Origin: Xanthobacter oligotrophicus
Lineage (GTDB): Bacteria; Pseudomonadota; Alphaproteobacteria; Rhizobiales; Xanthobacteraceae
Direction: 5' to 3'
Length of the DNA stretch: 64,000 bases
Assembly (NCBI RefSeq): GCF_008364685.1
Contig: NZ_VTTL01000001.1
Span: 558,001 to 622,000 of the forward strand
In this document: piece after piece, positions 1 to 7,711 of the stretch
How positions within the stretch are numbered: the first letter of the stretch is position 1
Layout of the letters: every line of letters begins with the position of its first letter
The notes under the pieces: model-generated
The model's input: only the letters and a program-made list of their open reading frames with translations
What the model was told of the DNA's origin: nothing
Databases searched by the model: none
Made by a program: the position numbers and the translations under genes

Positions 1-1
1 C

Positions 2-217
2 ATCATCCGCCAGATCAAGGCGCAGAAGATCCCGGCGGTGTTCGTGGAGAACATCACCGACCCGCGCCTGATGCAGCGCATCGCCAAGGAAACCAGCGCC
101 AAGGTGGGCGGCACGCTCTATTCCGACGCCCTCTCCGATGACAAAGGCCCGGCGAGCACCTACATCGACATGATGCACTCCAACGTGCGCGAGCTTTCCG
201 CCGCCCTGGCGAGCTGA
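2..217 (+). CDS. Metal (Zn/Mn) ABC transporter substrate-binding protein, C-terminal fragment
   Basis: Only the last 71 codons are in the window; the start lies to the left. The fragment reads ...VFVENITDPRLMQRIA..., then GGTLYSDALS, and ends NVRELSAALAS. This matches the C-terminal lobe of the ZnuA/TroA/MntC family of periplasmic high-affinity metal-binding proteins, where the Asp of LYSDALS belongs to the metal-site region. The likely role is delivery of Zn2+ or Mn2+ to an ABC permease whose genes would lie to the left. A COG0523 metallochaperone GTPase follows in the same direction, which favours zinc as substrate (inference). The family call is good, the metal less sure. Confidence 0.82.
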   Translation: MIRQIKAQKIPAVFVENITDPRLMQRIAKETSAKVGGTLYSDALSDDKGPASTYIDMMHSNVRELSAALAS

Positions 218-242
218 GCGCCACAGTTTCGGTTTTCAAATC

Positions 243-272
243 GCGGCGGCCGGAGAGCCCTCCGGCCGCCGC
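243..272 (+). terminator. Strong intercistronic hairpin (attenuator or terminator-like)
   Basis: A perfect 12-bp stem (gcggcggccgga / tccggccgccgc) with a 6-nt loop lies between the binding-protein stop and the CobW start. No T-run follows, so it is not a canonical Rho-independent terminator. It could partly uncouple the two genes or protect the upstream mRNA end. Confidence 0.5.
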
Positions 273-291
273 CCGACATCAGGTGAATGCC

Positions 292-1347
292 ATGGCTGAA
301 ACGCAGGCCGAGAAGATCCCCGTCACCGTGCTCACCGGCTATCTGGGCGCCGGCAAGACGACGCTGCTCAACCGCATCCTCTCGCAGCCCCACGGCAAGA
401 AATTCGCGGTCATCGTCAACGAGTTCGGCGAGATCGGCATCGACAACGACCTCGTGGTGGGCGCCGACGAGGAAGTGTTCGAGATGAACAACGGCTGCAT
501 CTGCTGCACCGTGCGCGGCGACCTCATCCGCGTCATCGACGGCCTGCTGCGCCGCAAGGGCGGCTTCGACGGCATCATCGTGGAGACCACCGGCCTTGCC
601 GACCCGGCCCCGGTGGCCCAGACCTTCTTCGTGGACGAGGAAGTGCAGGCCAAGACCCGCCTGGACGCCGTGGTCACCGTGGCCGACGCCAAGTGGCTCT
701 CCGACCGGCTGAAGGACGCGCCCGAGGCCAAGAACCAGGTGGCCTTCGCCGACGTGATCCTGCTCAACAAGACCGATCTCGTAACCGGCGCCGAGCTGGA
801 CCAAGTGGAAGCCCGCATCCGCGGCATCAATCCCTATGCCAAGCTCTACCGCACGACGAAGTCCGAGATCGACATCGCCAAGGTGCTGAACCAGGGCGCC
901 TTCGACCTCGACCGCATCCTGGAGCTGGAGCCCGCCTTCCTCGAGGACGACGATCACCACGATCATGACCACGTGCACGGCCCGGACTGCGGCCACGACC
1001 ATGGACACGACCACGACCACCATCACCACGGCCTGAAGGCGGTGCACGACGAGGAGGTTCAGTCGGTCGCCTTCTCCACCGAGAAGGAGCTGAACCCTGA
1101 CAAGTTCTTCCCCTGGGTGCAGAATCTGGTGGCCACCGAAGGGCCGAACATCCTGCGCTCCAAGGGCATCCTGTCGTTCACAAACGACCCGGACCGCTTC
1201 GTCTTCCAGGGCGTGCACATGATCCTCGACGGCGATCACCAGCGCCCGTGGAAGGCCGACGAGAAGCGCGTGAGCCGCATCGTCTTCATCGGCCGCAAGC
1301 TCGATCGCAAGGCGCTGGAGGACGGCTTCCTCTCCTGCGCGGCGTGA
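292..1347 (+). CDS. CobW/COG0523-family GTP-binding metallochaperone
   Basis: About 351 residues. The P-loop GYLGAGKT lies near residue 16, the family CxCC metal motif appears as GCICC near residue 70, and a NKTD guanine-specificity motif follows. A very His/Asp-rich loop near residues 221-247 (repeats of HDH and a run of four His) separates the G-domain from the CobW C-terminal domain. COG0523 proteins use GTP hydrolysis to move metal, often zinc under limitation, to client enzymes. The His-rich loop and the upstream metal ABC binding protein point to zinc rather than cobalt for cobalamin (inference). ATG 292 was chosen because AGGTGA sits just upstream; GTG 283 in frame is an alternative. 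Confidence 0.87.
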   Translation: MAETQAEKIPVTVLTGYLGAGKTTLLNRILSQPHGKKFAVIVNEFGEIGIDNDLVVGADEEVFEMNNGCICCTVRGDLIRVIDGLLRRKGGFDGIIVETTGLADPAPVAQTFFVDEEVQAKTRLDAVVTVADAKWLSDRLKDAPEAKNQVAFADVILLNKTDLVTGAELDQVEARIRGINPYAKLYRTTKSEIDIAKVLNQGAFDLDRILELEPAFLEDDDHHDHDHVHGPDCGHDHGHDHDHHHHGLKAVHDEEVQSVAFSTEKELNPDKFFPWVQNLVATEGPNILRSKGILSFTNDPDRFVFQGVHMILDGDHQRPWKADEKRVSRIVFIGRKLDRKALEDGFLSCAA

Positions 1348-1373
1348 TCGGTCGCACGGTTCCCGAACATAAC

Positions 1374-1405
1374 AAGGCTCGCGGCATCCCCGCGGGCCTT
1401 CTTCA
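1374..1405 (+). terminator. Rho-independent terminator between convergent genes
   Basis: An 11-bp stem (aaggctcgcgg / ccgcgggcctt, one G.U pair) with a 5-nt loop is followed by cttcatttc. It lies just after the CobW stop and before the convergent TetR gene. The A-rich left flank means it may also work on the minus strand. Confidence 0.7.
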
Positions 1406-1416
1406 TTTCAGCCCCC

Positions 1417-2112
1417 TCAGGCCATCAGGCCGCGCACCAGCAGGTCGTGATACTCCTGCGCCACCTCCTCGGCGGACTTGTGTCCGCCCGACTTGCCCCC
1501 GTCGGGCTTGAACCAGCGCACCATCCAGCTCAGCAGCGAGAGCACCGCGCGGCCGGTCATGGCGGCGCTCACCTCTCGGAACGAGCCGTCGGCGACGCCG
1601 GCCTGGAGGATGCGGCGCAGCAGGCCCTCGTGGGCGTCACGCAGGGCCAGCGCGTCGTCCTTCAGCCCGCTGTTGGCCATGCCGGAGAAGCCCACCAGCA
1701 TGGTGACGAAGCAATCGTAATTGTCGGCGAGGAAGCGGGCGTGGGCCATCATGAACTGCCGCAGGCGCTCCACCGGCGGATCGGCCTCGTTCACCGCCTT
1801 GGCTGCCGTCTCATAGAGGCCGGTCAGGGTGAAGATGATGATGGCGTCATAAATCTCCTGCTTGGAGGAGAAGTAATTGTAGATGGCGCCCTTGGAATAG
1901 TTCATGGCGGCGGCCAGCTCGTTGAGTGAGCTCTCCACATAGCCCTTCTGCGCGAAGAGCTGGGCCGCCTGGCGCAAGATTTCCGCGCGCGGGTCGGCCA
2001 TCAGCGGCGGGCGGCCGAGCCGCGCGGCGGACCCCGGAGCGGACGGCGACACGACCTTCTGCGGGCGACCGCGCCTTCGTGGCTGGGCAGGCGCGATCTC
2101 GGCCACCGGCAA
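1417..2112 (-). CDS. TetR/AcrR-family regulator with AT-hook-like N-terminal extension
   Basis: 231 residues from a TTG start at 2112; GTG 2106 is an alternative, and ATG 2001 would give a typical 194-residue TetR. The HTH lies near residues 55-85 (AQKGYVESSLNELAAAM, then SKGAIYNYFSSKQEIYDAI). Ahead of it are two Arg/Gly/Pro clusters, RRRGRPQK and RLGRPPL, resembling AT-hooks. The rest is the helical ligand-binding domain. The gene is divergent from glutaryl-CoA dehydrogenase across an AT-rich control region. It probably represses the gcdH-CoA-transferase unit in response to an acyl-CoA (inference); the ligand is unknown. Confidence 0.85.
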   Translation of the reverse strand: MPVAEIAPAQPRRRGRPQKVVSPSAPGSAARLGRPPLMADPRAEILRQAAQLFAQKGYVESSLNELAAAMNYSKGAIYNYFSSKQEIYDAIIIFTLTGLYETAAKAVNEADPPVERLRQFMMAHARFLADNYDCFVTMLVGFSGMANSGLKDDALALRDAHEGLLRRILQAGVADGSFREVSAAMTGRAVLSLLSWMVRWFKPDGGKSGGHKSAEEVAQEYHDLLVRGLMA

Positions 2113-2145
2113 TTTTTTCAGCTCGTCCTGCAGCGGTCCGCTCCC

Positions 2146-2190
2146 TTGACTGACGTCAGATAATTATATACCGACTGGCTGGAATGTAAA
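2146..2190. promoter_or_regulatory. Overlapping divergent promoters and operator region, tetR / gcdH
   Basis: On the minus strand TTTACA (2190-2185), a 16-bp spacer and TATAAT (2168-2163) make a near-consensus promoter for the TetR gene. On the plus strand TTGACT (2146-2151) precedes the AT-rich taattatata. The palindrome TGACGTCA (2151-2158) and the accgactgg half-site lie between. This AT island stands out in a GC-rich window. Operator assignment is inference. Confidence 0.6.
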
Positions 2191-2236
2191 TGCAGCCCGC
2201 GCCGCCCGGCCGGGCCGACAGCGGGAGACACGCTCC

Positions 2237-3433
2237 ATGGCCGCCGCCACCTCCAAGCCCGTGTTCGACTGGACCGACCCCTTCGACCTCAACGGCCAGC
2301 TCACCGAGGACGAGCGGCTGGTGCGCGACACGGCGCGCGACTATGCGCAGGAAAAGCTGCTGCCCCGCGTCACCTCGGCCTATCTCGACGAGCGCTTCGA
2401 CCGCGAGATCATGAACGAGATGGGCGAGCTGGGCCTGCTCGGCCCTACCATCCCGGCGGAATACGGCGGCGCCGGCCTCGGCTATGTGTCCTATGGCCTC
2501 GCCGCCCGCGAGGTGGAGCGGGTGGACAGCGGCTACCGCTCGGCCATGAGCGTGCAGTCCTCCCTCGTCATGCATCCCATCTATGCCTATGGCACCGAGG
2601 AGCAGCGCAAGAAGTACCTGCCCAAGCTCGCCACCGGCGAGTGGATCGGCTGCTTCGGCCTCACCGAGCCGGATGCCGGTTCCGATCCCGCCGGGATGCG
2701 CACCAGGGCGGAAAAGATCGACGGCGGCTATCGCCTCAACGGCGCCAAGATGTGGATCACCAATTCCCCCATCGCCGACCTCGCGGTGGTGTGGGCGAAG
2801 TCGGCCGCGCACGACAATGCCATCCGCGGCTTCGTGGTGGAGCGCGGCATGAAGGGCTTCTCCACCCCCAAGATCGAGGGCAAGCTGTCGCTGCGCGCCT
2901 CCATCACCGGCGAGATCGTGCTGGAGGACGTGGAGATCCCGGAAGAGAACCTGTTGCCCAACGTGTCCGGCCTTGCCGGCCCGTTCGGTTGCCTCAACCG
3001 GGCACGCTACGGCATCGGCTGGGGCGCCATGGGCGCGGCGGAGGCCTGCTTCGCCCAGGCCCGGCAATACACGCTGGACCGCAAGCAGTTCGGCAAGCCG
3101 CTGGCCGCCACCCAATTGGTGCAGAAGAAGCTGGCGGACATGGCCACCGACATCGCCTTCGGCCTGCAGGCCTGCCTGCGCGTCGGCCGGCTGTTCGAGG
3201 AAGGCCGCCTGCCGCCGGAGACCATCTCCTTCATCAAGCGCAACAATTGCGGCAAGGCGCTGGACATCGCCCGCACCGCCCGCGACATGCACGGCGGCAA
3301 CGGCATCTCGGCCGAGTTCCACGTCATCCGCCATGCGGCGAACCTCGAGACCGTGAACACCTATGAGGGCACGCACGACATCCATGCGCTGATCCTCGGC
3401 CGGGGCATCACGGGCATCCAGGCGTTCTTCTGA
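2237..3433 (+). CDS. gcdH: Glutaryl-CoA dehydrogenase
   Basis: 398 residues, a full-length acyl-CoA dehydrogenase. It has the [12 protein letters not shown] segment, the FAD-binding region [14 protein letters not shown] (here [14 protein letters not shown]), KMWITNSP, and a C-terminal [19 protein letters not shown]. The Glu of TYEG (residue 377) matches the glutaryl-CoA dehydrogenase catalytic base. The enzyme oxidises and decarboxylates glutaryl-CoA to crotonyl-CoA in lysine, tryptophan or benzoyl-CoA-type catabolism, passing electrons to ETF. The downstream CoA-transferase could make its substrate from glutarate. GGGAG lies ahead of the ATG. Confidence 0.93.
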   Translation: MAAATSKPVFDWTDPFDLNGQLTEDERLVRDTARDYAQEKLLPRVTSAYLDERFDREIMNEMGELGLLGPTIPAEYGGAGLGYVSYGLAAREVERVDSGYRSAMSVQSSLVMHPIYAYGTEEQRKKYLPKLATGEWIGCFGLTEPDAGSDPAGMRTRAEKIDGGYRLNGAKMWITNSPIADLAVVWAKSAAHDNAIRGFVVERGMKGFSTPKIEGKLSLRASITGEIVLEDVEIPEENLLPNVSGLAGPFGCLNRARYGIGWGAMGAAEACFAQARQYTLDRKQFGKPLAATQLVQKKLADMATDIAFGLQACLRVGRLFEEGRLPPETISFIKRNNCGKALDIARTARDMHGGNGISAEFHVIRHAANLETVNTYEGTHDIHALILGRGITGIQAFF

Positions 3434-3462
3434 GAGCGTCCCCTCTCCCCTTTCAGAACCAC

Positions 3463-3632
3463 CGTCATGCCCGGGCTTGACCCGGGCATCCACGTCTCGC
3501 CGCTGGCACCGCCCCTCCAACAGGGACCCCGGCCCAACCGCGTGGATGGCCGAAACCCGCATGTTTGCGGGTTTCGTTTTCAGGGACGGAAGTCGGCGAC
3601 AGCCGACTTCCGGATCAAGTCCGGCCATGACG
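3463..3632. repeat. REP-like palindromic element, copy A (full, with nested hairpins)
   Basis: It starts cgtcatgcccgggcttgacc and ends ccggccatgacg, with an inner gggcatccacg / cgtggatggcc pair. Together these form a large imperfect palindrome. Two extra hairpins are nested inside (3551-3576 and 3588-3611). The same element occurs at 22247-22356, with fragments near 23661, 48898 and 52377. Short frames through it (starting MPGLDPGIH) are a common false protein call. Confidence 0.85.
3551..3580 (+). terminator. Rho-independent terminator nested in REP element
   Basis: Perfect 10-bp stem cgaaacccgc / gcgggtttcg, loop atgttt, followed by TTTT. It lies 118 nt after gcdH, before the CoA-transferase gene. 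A second perfect 10-bp hairpin (ggaagtcggc / gccgacttcc) follows at 3588-3611. Confidence 0.65.
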
Positions 3633-3670
3633 ATGGCTTTGGAACGACCCCGCGCTAGAACGAGCCCCCC

Positions 3671-4846
3671 ATGTCCCCTCCCCTCGCCGGCCTTCGCGTC
3701 CTTGAACTTGCCCGCATCCTCGCCGGCCCGTGGTGCGGGCAGTTGCTCGCCGATCTCGGCGCCGAGGTGATCAAGGTGGAGCGCCCCGGCGGCGGCGACG
3801 ATACCCGCACCTGGGGCCCGCCCTTCCTGAAGGGTGAGGACGGGGCGGACCTCGGCGCCGCCTATTTCCACGCCACCAATCGCGGCAAGCGCTCGGTGGC
3901 GGTGGATTTCGAGACCCCGCAGGGACAGGCCACCATCCGCGCGCTGGCGCGGCAGAGCGACGTGGTCATCGAGAATTTCAAGGTCGGCGGCCTGAAGAAA
4001 TATGGCCTCGATTACGCGAGCCTGAAGGCGGAGAACCCGCGCTTGGTCTATTGCTCCGTCACCGGCTTCGGCCAGGACGGCCCCTATGCGCCGCGCGCCG
4101 GCTATGACTTTCTGGTGCAGGGCATGGGCGGCATCATGGACCTCACCGGCGCGCCGGACGGCGAGCCGCAGAAGGTGGGGGTGGCGTTTGCCGACATCTT
4201 CACCGGCCTCTACGCCACCGTGGGCATCCTTGCCGCCCTGCGTCGGCGGGAGGAGACCGGCACCGGCGGCCATGTGGACATGGCCTTGCTCGACACCCAG
4301 GTGGGCGTGCTGGCCAACCAGGCCATGAACTACCTCACCTCCGGCAAGGCCCCCAGGCGCATGGGCAACGCCCATCCCAACATCGTGCCCTATCAGGTCT
4401 TCCCCTGCGCAGACGGCTATTTCATCGCCGCCATCGGCAATGACGGCCAGTTCACCCGCTTCTGCGCCGTGCTCGGCGCGCCGGAGCTGGCGCAGGCTGA
4501 CGATTACAGGACCAATCCCGAGCGGGTCGCCCATCGCGCCGCGCTGGTGCCGCAGCTTTCGGCACTGACCGCCGCCTTCAAGCGCGACGATCTCCTCGCC
4601 GCGCTGGAGGCCAAGGGCGTGCCCGCCGGCCCCATCAACACGGTGGCGCAGGTGTTCGACGACCCCCAGGTGAAGGCGCGCGGCCTGCGCGTGGACCTGA
4701 AGGAGGCCGGCGGCGGCACCATCCCGGCGGTGGCAAGCCCCATCGTGCTCGATGGCGAGCGGCAGGTGGCGAAGACCGCCAGCCCCCGCCTCGGGGCGGA
4801 CACCGAAGCCGTACTCAAGGCGCTGGAGGCGCTGGCGAAGGGCTGA
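3671..4846 (+). CDS. CaiB/BaiF family III CoA-transferase, probably glutarate-activating
   Basis: 391 residues, typical for family III. It has the N-terminal LAGLRVLELARILAGPWCGQ start, VIKVERPGGGDDTR, NFKVGGLKKYGLDY, and the catalytic Asp of VAFADIFTGLYA (residue 175). Family III enzymes move CoA between carboxylic acids through an aspartyl-CoA anhydride. Next to gcdH, succinyl-CoA:glutarate CoA-transfer is the natural guess (inference; the same family also serves carnitine, formate/oxalate and citramalate). It is separated from gcdH by 237 bp holding a REP element and hairpin terminators, so it may have its own promoter. Confidence 0.82.
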   Translation: MSPPLAGLRVLELARILAGPWCGQLLADLGAEVIKVERPGGGDDTRTWGPPFLKGEDGADLGAAYFHATNRGKRSVAVDFETPQGQATIRALARQSDVVIENFKVGGLKKYGLDYASLKAENPRLVYCSVTGFGQDGPYAPRAGYDFLVQGMGGIMDLTGAPDGEPQKVGVAFADIFTGLYATVGILAALRRREETGTGGHVDMALLDTQVGVLANQAMNYLTSGKAPRRMGNAHPNIVPYQVFPCADGYFIAAIGNDGQFTRFCAVLGAPELAQADDYRTNPERVAHRAALVPQLSALTAAFKRDDLLAALEAKGVPAGPINTVAQVFDDPQVKARGLRVDLKEAGGGTIPAVASPIVLDGERQVAKTASPRLGADTEAVLKALEALAKG

Positions 4847-4899
4847 ACCTCCAGCCGTCCCGTTCGTTTCCCGCGGCGTGTGACCTGCAGGACCGGGAC

Positions 4900-4937
4900 G
4901 AAAAAAGGGGACGGCCACACAGGTGCCATCCCCTTTC
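4900..4937 (-). terminator. Rho-independent terminator of the DoxX gene
   Basis: Read on the minus strand: a 12-bp stem aaaggggatggc / gccgtccccttt with one G.U pair, then a run of T. It lies 19 nt past the DoxX stop. Confidence 0.8.
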
Positions 4938-4955
4938 CAATGAAAGATCCCGCCT

Positions 4956-5402
4956 TTACGCCGCGATGGGCTTCGCCTTCCGCAGCGGCCATGCAAACAG
5001 GCCGAAGAAACCGGGGTTCTTGTTCCAGGCATGCAGCGCCACCGCGAGCGACGCCACGCCCCAGAACACCAGGTATTCGATGCCGTGCTGCGCCCAGAAC
5101 CAACCAAGTCCATGCACCGCGACGGTGGCATAGGCCGCAACCATCATCAGCCCGGCGGAGACGACCCCAAGGTATTTCGGAAACAGCCCCAAGGTCAGGC
5201 CCACGGCGCACGTCAGCTCCATGACAATGGACAGGACCACGAAAAATTCCGGCGGATGGAACCCCGCCTTGGTGAAAAAGACCACCGAACCAGAAAAACC
5301 GATGATCTTGGATATGGAATGCGGAAAATAAAACAACCCGCAGACCAGTCTCACGACGACCATGGGATCGGTGACGTCAAATCTTTCAGATGATACCGAC
5401 AT
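4956..5402 (-). CDS. DoxX-family membrane protein
   Basis: 148 residues with about four hydrophobic segments (VVVRLVCGLFYFPHSI, FFVVLSIVMELTCAVGLTLGLF, VSAGLMMVAAYATVAVHGLGWF, IEYLVFWGVASLAVALHAW). This is the DoxX-like four-helix inner-membrane fold. DoxX relatives are linked to quinone/redox or thiosulfate chemistry, but the precise role here is unknown. ATG 5402 is preferred over an upstream in-frame ATG at 5534: AAGGAC lies just ahead and the family begins near this point. It is a single gene with its own terminator. Confidence 0.75.
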   Translation of the reverse strand: MSVSSERFDVTDPMVVVRLVCGLFYFPHSISKIIGFSGSVVFFTKAGFHPPEFFVVLSIVMELTCAVGLTLGLFPKYLGVVSAGLMMVAAYATVAVHGLGWFWAQHGIEYLVFWGVASLAVALHAWNKNPGFFGLFAWPLRKAKPIAA

Positions 5403-5606
5403 GGCGAATGTCCTTGGCGCCGGGAATGCATCGATCAGAACGATCAATACTTGAGCCTGATCCTGATCCTTTCGCGACCATGGACATTGATTTGGCGCAA
5501 TGGATACCTCCGCCGGGGTGGGCATTTTTCGCAACTGCGTTTGCAGCCCTGCACGGCGCGGAAACGGGAGCGGGCGGCGGTCCGAACCGGGTCCGAACCT
5601 CCCCCC

Positions 5607-7220
5607 TCAGGCCGTCGCGCCTTCCTTCAGCAGTTTCCACGTGATGGAATCGATCAGTGCCTCGAACGAGGCGTCGATGATGTTGGGGGAGACGCCCACC
5701 GTGGTCCAGCGCTCGCCGGTCTCGTCGGCGCTCTCGATCAGCACGCGGGTCACCGCCTCGGTGCCGCCGTTGAGCACGCGCACCCGGTAGTCGGTGAGGT
5801 GCAGGCCGGCGATGAAGGGCTGGTACTTGCCGAGGTCCTTGCGCAGCGCCACGTCGAGGGCGTTCACCGGGCCGTTGCCCTCGGCGGCGGAGATCAGCAC
5901 CTCCTCGCCCACCTTCACCTTCACGATGGCCTCGGCCACGGTGCTCATCTCGCCTTTGGCGTTGAAGCGCCGCTCCACGTTCACGCTGAAGCGCTCCACG
6001 TCGAAGAAGTCCGGCACGCTGCCGAGAATGCGCCGCGCCAGCAGCGCGAAGGAGGCGTCCGCCGCCTCATAGGCATAGCCCAGTGCCTCGCGGGTCTTCA
6101 CCTCGTCCAGCAGCCGGGCGATGCGCGGGTCCGCCTTCTCCACCGGGACACCGAGCCGCTCCAGCTCGGCCAGCACGTTGGACTTGCCCGCCTGGTCGGA
6201 GACCAGCAGCTTGCGCCGGTTGCCCACCGCCTCGGGGGGCACGTGCTCGTAGGTGGCTGGGTCCTTCAGGATGGCGGAGGCATGGATGCCGGCCTTGGTG
6301 GCGAATGCGCTCTCGCCCACGTAAGGCGCATGGCGATCCGGCGCGCGGTTCAGCATCTCGTCCAGCGTGCGGGACACGTTGGCGATGTCGGCCAGCGCGT
6401 CGCGGGAGACGCCGATGTCGAAGTGTGCCGAATAGTCCGACTTCAACAGCAATGTCGGGATGATGGAGCACAGGTTCGCGTTGCCGCAGCGCTCGCCGAG
6501 GCCGTTGAGCGTGCCCTGGATCTGCCGCGCCCCGGCCCGAACGGCGGCCAGCGAATTGGCCACCGCCTGCTCGGTGTCGTTGTGGGCGTGGATGCCCACA
6601 TGGTCGCCCGGCACCACCTTCACCAGCTCGGAGACGATGGCCTCCACCTCATGGGGCAAGGTACCGCCATTGGTGTCGCACAGCACCACCCAGCGGGTGC
6701 CGGCCTCATACGCCGTACGGGCGCAGGCGAGGGCGAAGTCCCTGTCTTCCTTGAAGCCGTCGAAGAAATGCTCGCAATCCACCAGCGCCTCGCGCCCCGC
6801 CGCCACGGCGGCCTGGACGCTCTCGCGGATGGAGGCGAGGTTCTCCTCCCTGGTGGTCTCCAGCGCCACCCGCACCTGGTAGGCGGAGGCCTTGGCAACG
6901 AAGCAGATGGCATCCGCCTTGGCCCCGATCAGCGCGGCGATGCCGGGATCGTTGGCGGCGGAGCGGCCCGGCCGCTTGGTCATGCCGAAGGCGGTGACCC
7001 GCGCCCGCGCCGGATGCTCCTGCGAAAACAGCTGCGTATCCGTAGGGTTGGCGCCGGGATAACCGGCCTCCACATAGTCCACCCCGAGATGGTCGAGCAG
7101 CGCCAGCACCCTGAGCTTGTCGGCGACGGTGAAGTCCACCCCGTTGGTCTGCGCGCCGTCGCGCAGGGTGGTGTCGAAGAGATAAAGGCGCTCCCGCGCG
7201 CCGGGCTGGGAAGTGGTCAT
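5607..7220 (-). CDS. cimA: (R)-citramalate synthase
   Basis: 537 residues, usual for CimA. The N-terminal TIM-barrel motif DTTLRDGAQTNGV is the HMGL-like signature, followed by VDYVEAGYPGANPTD, metal ligands in GIHAHNDTEQAVANS, and a C-terminal LeuA allosteric domain (about 395-537). It condenses pyruvate with acetyl-CoA to citramalate, giving a threonine-independent route to 2-oxobutyrate and isoleucine. The C-terminal domain suggests isoleucine feedback. Its start overlaps the GNAT gene stop by 4 nt, so the genes are translationally coupled. Confidence 0.93.
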   Translation of the reverse strand: MTTSQPGARERLYLFDTTLRDGAQTNGVDFTVADKLRVLALLDHLGVDYVEAGYPGANPTDTQLFSQEHPARARVTAFGMTKRPGRSAANDPGIAALIGAKADAICFVAKASAYQVRVALETTREENLASIRESVQAAVAAGREALVDCEHFFDGFKEDRDFALACARTAYEAGTRWVVLCDTNGGTLPHEVEAIVSELVKVVPGDHVGIHAHNDTEQAVANSLAAVRAGARQIQGTLNGLGERCGNANLCSIIPTLLLKSDYSAHFDIGVSRDALADIANVSRTLDEMLNRAPDRHAPYVGESAFATKAGIHASAILKDPATYEHVPPEAVGNRRKLLVSDQAGKSNVLAELERLGVPVEKADPRIARLLDEVKTREALGYAYEAADASFALLARRILGSVPDFFDVERFSVNVERRFNAKGEMSTVAEAIVKVKVGEEVLISAAEGNGPVNALDVALRKDLGKYQPFIAGLHLTDYRVRVLNGGTEAVTRVLIESADETGERWTTVGVSPNIIDASFEALIDSITWKLLKEGATA

Positions 7221-7711
7221 CGCCCTGTCCCCTCGCCGAGCGTCTTGGCCATGGAGGTGTTGCCGAGCCAGGTGTCGGCCAGCGGCACCATGTTGCGGCG
7301 GTGGGCCTCATAGCCGCGGTGCTGGAAGAAGCCGAGGGCGGTGTCGCTGGCATCCACCGTCAGCTTGAGGGTGCCGCGCCCCTTCGCCAGCGTCTCGGCG
7401 GCATCGCACAGGGCACGGGCGACGCCGGTGCCGGCGGCGTCCGGCGCCACATAGAGCAGGTCGATGTGGGCATTGTCCTTGAGCGAGACGAAGCCCACCT
7501 GCGCGCCGTCGCGCAGGGCCACCAGGGTGAGCGCACCGGCAAGGCGCGCGGCGAAGGCGTCCTCGTCGTCGACCGCCGCGCTCCAGGCCTCCTGCTGCTC
7601 CTCGTCGTAATCCTCGCCGGTCAGATCGGCGATGGAGGCGCGGAACAGGGCCGCCAGCACCGGCGCATCGGCCGGCAGATAGGGGCGCAGGGAGAGCTTG
7701 GTGGCGGTCAT
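7217..7711 (-). CDS. GNAT-family N-acetyltransferase
   Basis: 164 residues with one GNAT fold. The acetyl-CoA pyrophosphate loop is [14 protein letters not shown] near residues 90-103, and the C-terminal [15 protein letters not shown] is the usual beta-bulge region. The substrate cannot be read from sequence. It is sandwiched between cysS and cimA with 4-bp ATGA overlaps at both ends, so all three are made from one transcript. Acetylation of a small amine or of a protein are both open. Confidence 0.85.
   Translation of the reverse strand: MTATKLSLRPYLPADAPVLAALFRASIADLTGEDYDEEQQEAWSAAVDDEDAFAARLAGALTLVALRDGAQVGFVSLKDNAHIDLLYVAPDAAGTGVARALCDAAETLAKGRGTLKLTVDASDTALGFFQHRGYEAHRRNMVPLADTWLGNTSMAKTLGEGTGR

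Noticed and set aside
3467-3658. Small ORF beginning MPGLDPGIHV
   Set aside because: It is a translation of the REP-like palindrome and a well-known false gene call.
2156-5140. A ~1000-codon open frame on the minus strand antisense to gcdH and the CoA-transferase gene
   Set aside because: It is an antisense artefact of GC-rich coding DNA. The plus strand holds two full-length conserved enzymes, and the minus frame shows no recognisable domain and odd composition.
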